A model generated the notes under the pieces. That model was not told where the DNA came from. It saw only the letters and a list, made by a program, of their open reading frames with translations, and searched no databases. Below, in pieces: positions 5,801-7,819 of a stretch of 7,819 nt of DNA. The DNA is from Oxalobacteraceae bacterium (GTDB lineage Bacteria > Pseudomonadota > Gammaproteobacteria > Burkholderiales > Burkholderiaceae_D). Position numbers and translations under genes: made by a program. Position 1 is the stretch's first letter; the number at the start of each line of letters is the position of its first letter. The stretch is taken from the NCBI GenBank assembly GCA_027485535.1, contig JAIXQV010000128.1, positions 1 to 7,819 of the forward strand. The letters run 5' to 3'.

Positions 5801-7572
5801 GTGTGACCACCGAGTACCTCACCTCGGCAGATCAGATTCAGATCAAGATGGCACAGGGTGCCAAGCCGGGTGAGGGCGGGCAGCTGCCGGGACATAAAGT
5901 CTCGGAGTACATCGCCAAGCTGCGTTTCTCAGTGCCTGGTGTTGGCTTGATCTCGCCGCCACCGCACCATGACATTTATTCGATCGAAGACTTGGCGCAG
6001 CTGATTCACGATCTCAAGAACGTCAACCCGAAGGCAGACATCTCGGTCAAATTGGTGTCCGAGGTCGGTGTAGGCACCGTGGCTGCAGGTGTTACGAAAG
6101 CGAAGGCGGATCATTTAGTGATCGCTGGCTACGATGGTGGCACCGGGGCTTCACCGCTGTCGTCAATAAAGCATGCAGGTACGCCTTGGGAGTTGGGTCT
6201 GGCAGAGACCCAGCAGACCTTGGTGCTGAATGGCTTGCGTGGACGCATTCGTGTGCAAACTGATGGTCAGCTGAAAACGGGTCGCGATGTCGTGATTGGT
6301 GCCTTGTTGGGCGCTGATGAATTCGGCTTCGCCACAGCGCCGCTCGTGGTTGAGGGCTGCATCATGATGCGTAAGTGTCATCTCAACACTTGCCCGGTCG
6401 GTGTGGCAACACAAGACCCGGTATTGCGCGCGAAATTCCAGGGCAAGCCCGAGCATGTGGTGAATTACTTCTTCTTCGTTGCCGAAGAGGCGCGTCAGAT
6501 CATGGCGCAGCTCGGCATCCGCAGTTTCGAAGAATTGATCGGCCGCGCCGACTTACTCGACAAATCGCGAGCGATTAGTCACTGGAAGGCAAAGGGCCTT
6601 GATTTCAGCAAAATTTTCTATGTGCCTGAAGTCAATGATCAGCCGCGTCACCATACCGAGGTTCAAGACCATGGTTTGGACAAGGCGCTTGACCATAAGC
6701 TAATAGCACAAGCAAAACCGGCGATCGAACGTGGTGAGAAAGTGTCGTTCATCTCGCCAATCCGCAACCTGAACCGCACCGCGGGCGCCATGCTGTCGGG
6801 CGAGGTGGCCAAGCGCTACGGTCACGAAGGACTACCGGACGACACGATTCACATCCAGCTGCAAGGGACTGCGGGACAATCATTCGGAGCATTTCTTGCA
6901 CACGGTGTGACCTTTGATCTGGTCGGCGAGGGTAATGACTACGTCGGCAAGGGGTTGTCGGGTGGTCGCATCATCGTTCGCCCGAACACCGAATTCCGCG
7001 GCTGGGCAGTGGATAACATCATCGTTGGCAATACCGTGTTGTACGGCGCGATTGCGGGCGAGGCGTTCTTCAATGGTGTCGCAGGCGAGCGCTTTGCCGT
7101 GCGCAACTCGGGTGCTGTGACGGTGGTCGAGGGCACAGGTGACCACGGTTGCGAGTACATGACCGGCGGCACCGTGGTTGTACTCGGACATACCGGCCGC
7201 AATTTTGCGGCTGGCATGTCCGGTGGCATTGCGTATGTATATGACGAGGACGGTAGCTTCGGTGCCAAGTGCAACATGGCCATGGTGGCACTTGATCATG
7301 TGCTCTCTAGCGCTGAGCAAGAGACCACGGTTGGCAAAGCCGCATGGCACAGTACTACACGCGGTGGTGAGCGTCAGGCCGATGAAGTGATTCTGAAAGG
7401 CTTGATCGAGCGCCACTTCAAGTACACCGGGTCGACGCGTGCGCGTACTCTACTCGATGACTGGTCAAATGCGCGTGGCAAATTCGTCAAAGTGTTCCCG
7501 ACCGAGTACAAGCGTGCGCTGGGTGAAATGTTTGCCAACGCCGACAAGGCCAAAGAAAAAACGACTGCTTAA
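2893..7572 (+). CDS. gltB: Glutamate synthase (NADPH) large subunit, GOGAT alpha chain
   Basis: GltB hydrolyses glutamine and channels the ammonia to 2-oxoglutarate, giving glutamate in ammonium assimilation. The 1559-aa product starts with a propeptide of about 15 residues (MQAQGLYDPQNEHDA), normally cleaved to expose the N-terminal nucleophile C16 in DACGVGF. The class II glutaminase domain (to about 420) contains RFSTNTFPEWP (from 230) and AHNGEINT (249-256). A central linker domain follows. The FMN/synthase domain has GEGGED (912-917), AKPGEGGQLPGHK (from 990) and AGYDGGTGAS (from 1078). C1156, C1162 and C1167 are the 3Fe-4S ligands in CIMMRKCHLNTCPVG. The C-terminal GxGxG beta-helix includes LQGTAGQSFG (from 1323) and GEGNDYVGKGLSGG (from 1345). 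ATG 2893 is chosen over an upstream in-frame TTG at 2812 because the family starts there and GGAG (2882-2885) lies 7 bp upstream. All key residues seen are intact. Confidence 0.98.
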   Translation: MQAQGLYDPQNEHDACGVGFIAHIKGQKSHSIIEQGLLILKNLDHRGAVGADALMGDGAGILIQIPDAFYREEMSQQGVVLPPPGEYGVGMVFLPKEQASRIACEQEIERAVHAEGQVVLGWRDVPVNRDMPMSPTVRDKEPVIRQIFIGRGQDIMVTDALERKLYVIRKSSGHAIQGLDLLHGKEFFVPSMSARTVVYKGLLLADQVGVYFKDLQDPRCVSALSLVHQRFSTNTFPEWPLAHPYRLIAHNGEINTVKGNFNWMRAREGVMKSAVLGEDLNKLFPLIYEGQSDTACFDNALELLVMAGYPIAQAMMMMIPEAWENHTLMDDNRRAFYEYHAAMMEPWDGPAAMAFTDGRHIGGTLDRNGLRPARYLVTDDDYVVMASESGVLPIPDSKIVKKWRLQPGKMFLIDLEAGRIIDDKELKDTFANAKPYKQWIESVRIKLDELNTEPETRFEKASLLDRQQAFGYTQEDLKFLMAPMAVGAEEATGSMGNDSPLAVMSNKNKPVYSYFKQLFAQVTNPPIDPIREAMVMSLVSFIGPKPNPLDTNNINPPMRLEVSQPILDYKDITRLRNISAHTGGKFRSYEIDICYPVDWGKEGIEARLASLCAQAVDAVRSGHNILILSDRAVDKHHVPIPALLATSAVHQHLVSKGLRTATGLVVETGSARETHHFALLAGYGAEAVHPYLALDTLAGMTKDLPGDLSADKAIYNFQKAVGKGLLKVFSKMGISTYMSYCGAQIFEAIGLNKPMIDKYFKGTASNVEGIGVFEIAEEALRLHREAFGHDPVLASALDAGGEYAYRVRGEEHMWTPDAIAKLQHSTRANNFSTYKEYAQIINDQSTRHMTLRGLFEFRIDPAKAIPLDEVESAKDIVKRFATGAMSLGSISTEAHSTLAIAMNRIGGKSNTGEGGEDDARYRNELRGIKIKQGDTLATIIGKERVEKDIPLQEGDSLRSKIKQVASGRFGVTTEYLTSADQIQIKMAQGAKPGEGGQLPGHKVSEYIAKLRFSVPGVGLISPPPHHDIYSIEDLAQLIHDLKNVNPKADISVKLVSEVGVGTVAAGVTKAKADHLVIAGYDGGTGASPLSSIKHAGTPWELGLAETQQTLVLNGLRGRIRVQTDGQLKTGRDVVIGALLGADEFGFATAPLVVEGCIMMRKCHLNTCPVGVATQDPVLRAKFQGKPEHVVNYFFFVAEEARQIMAQLGIRSFEELIGRADLLDKSRAISHWKAKGLDFSKIFYVPEVNDQPRHHTEVQDHGLDKALDHKLIAQAKPAIERGEKVSFISPIRNLNRTAGAMLSGEVAKRYGHEGLPDDTIHIQLQGTAGQSFGAFLAHGVTFDLVGEGNDYVGKGLSGGRIIVRPNTEFRGWAVDNIIVGNTVLYGAIAGEAFFNGVAGERFAVRNSGAVTVVEGTGDHGCEYMTGGTVVVLGHTGRNFAAGMSGGIAYVYDEDGSFGAKCNMAMVALDHVLSSAEQETTVGKAAWHSTTRGGERQADEVILKGLIERHFKYTGSTRARTLLDDWSNARGKFVKVFPTEYKRALGEMFANADKAKEKTTA

Positions 7573-7589
7573 GCATAGAGAAAAACATC

Positions 7590-7819
7590 ATGGGAAAAGT
7601 TACGGGTTTTCTGGAATTCCAGCGCTTGCAAGAGGCAAGCGAAGCGCCGGACGCACGGCTAAAGCACTACAAGGAATTTGTGCTGCATTTGTCCGATGCG
7701 GATGCAAAAACGCAGGGCGCACGTTGCATGGATTGCGGTATTCCGTTTTGCAATACGGGCTGTCCGGTCAATAACATCATCCCGGATTGGAATGACTTGG
7801 TATATCGCGGTAACTACCG
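7590..7819 (+). CDS. gltD: Glutamate synthase (NADPH) small subunit, N-terminal fragment
   Basis: GltD is the flavoprotein that takes electrons from NADPH and passes them through Fe-S clusters to GltB. The visible 76 codons begin MGKVTGFLEFQRLQE, the usual GltD start. They contain the N-terminal cysteine cluster motif, with C46, C49, C54 and C58 in ARCMDCGIPFCNTGCP, followed by NNIIPDWNDLVYRGNYR; these cysteines bind 4Fe-4S in the family. The FAD and NADPH domains lie beyond the window. The start is 17 bp after the gltB stop with only a weak AGAG-type ribosome-binding site (about 7578-7581), which fits translation coupled to gltB within one operon. A 7-bp hairpin lies at 7623-7641, just after the start region. 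The identification is secure. Confidence 0.97.
   Translation, partial: MGKVTGFLEFQRLQEASEAPDARLKHYKEFVLHLSDADAKTQGARCMDCGIPFCNTGCPVNNIIPDWNDLVYRGNY
7623..7641. repeat. 7-bp inverted repeat in the early gltD coding region
   Basis: CGCTTGC (7623-7629) and GCAAGCG (7635-7641) pair perfectly over a 5-nt loop, 33 bases into gltD. It could modulate translation of the small subunit, but such stems occur by chance in coding DNA and the residues encoded (RLQEAS) are ordinary for the family. Confidence 0.4.

Noticed and set aside
6880..7416. Open frame of 178 codons on the minus strand inside gltB
   Set aside because: It is antisense to the conserved GxGxG domain of GltB and shows no recognisable motif; codon bias on the coding strand explains it.

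Overview
The window looks like an ordinary chromosomal stretch from a betaproteobacterium, most likely Burkholderiales. This rests on how the SSB, GltB and GltD proteins read and on the arrangement uvrA / MFS gene / ssb; I cannot name the genus. The DNA is moderately GC-rich, with one clearly AT-rich patch at about 2760-2880. I see no rRNA, tRNA, CRISPR array or complete insertion sequence.

Layout. Positions 1-136 (minus strand) hold the first 45 codons of uvrA. A divergent spacer of about 150 bp follows, with several small palindromes and one extended -10 promoter candidate. On the plus strand come an MFS efflux-type transporter of the YajR kind (286-1512), ssb for single-stranded DNA-binding protein (1550-2008), and a gene descended from the REP-associated Y1 (HUH) transposase family (2041-2745). 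A 147-bp AT-rich spacer with nested inverted repeats and a promoter candidate precedes gltB, the glutamate synthase large subunit (2893-7572). After 17 bp the gene for the small subunit, gltD, begins (7590) and runs off the window.

How the genes work together. uvrA and ssb both serve DNA repair and replication but are read from opposite strands. gltB and gltD encode the two subunits of NADPH-dependent glutamate synthase (GOGAT) and are very probably one operon. The transporter has no evident link to either group.

The least ordinary part is 2041-2838. The transposase-family gene is open along its whole length and keeps the family fold and tail, but every catalytic signature I can align has been replaced: the HUH motif reads R-V-H, the catalytic tyrosine position reads Leu, and the GNNR motif reads AHHQ. 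Immediately downstream is a roughly 58-bp imperfect palindrome of REP-like architecture. This suggests a domesticated, non-transposing DNA-binding protein beside a relic or cognate REP-like element, placed between ssb and the glutamate synthase operon. The rest of the window is conserved housekeeping DNA.
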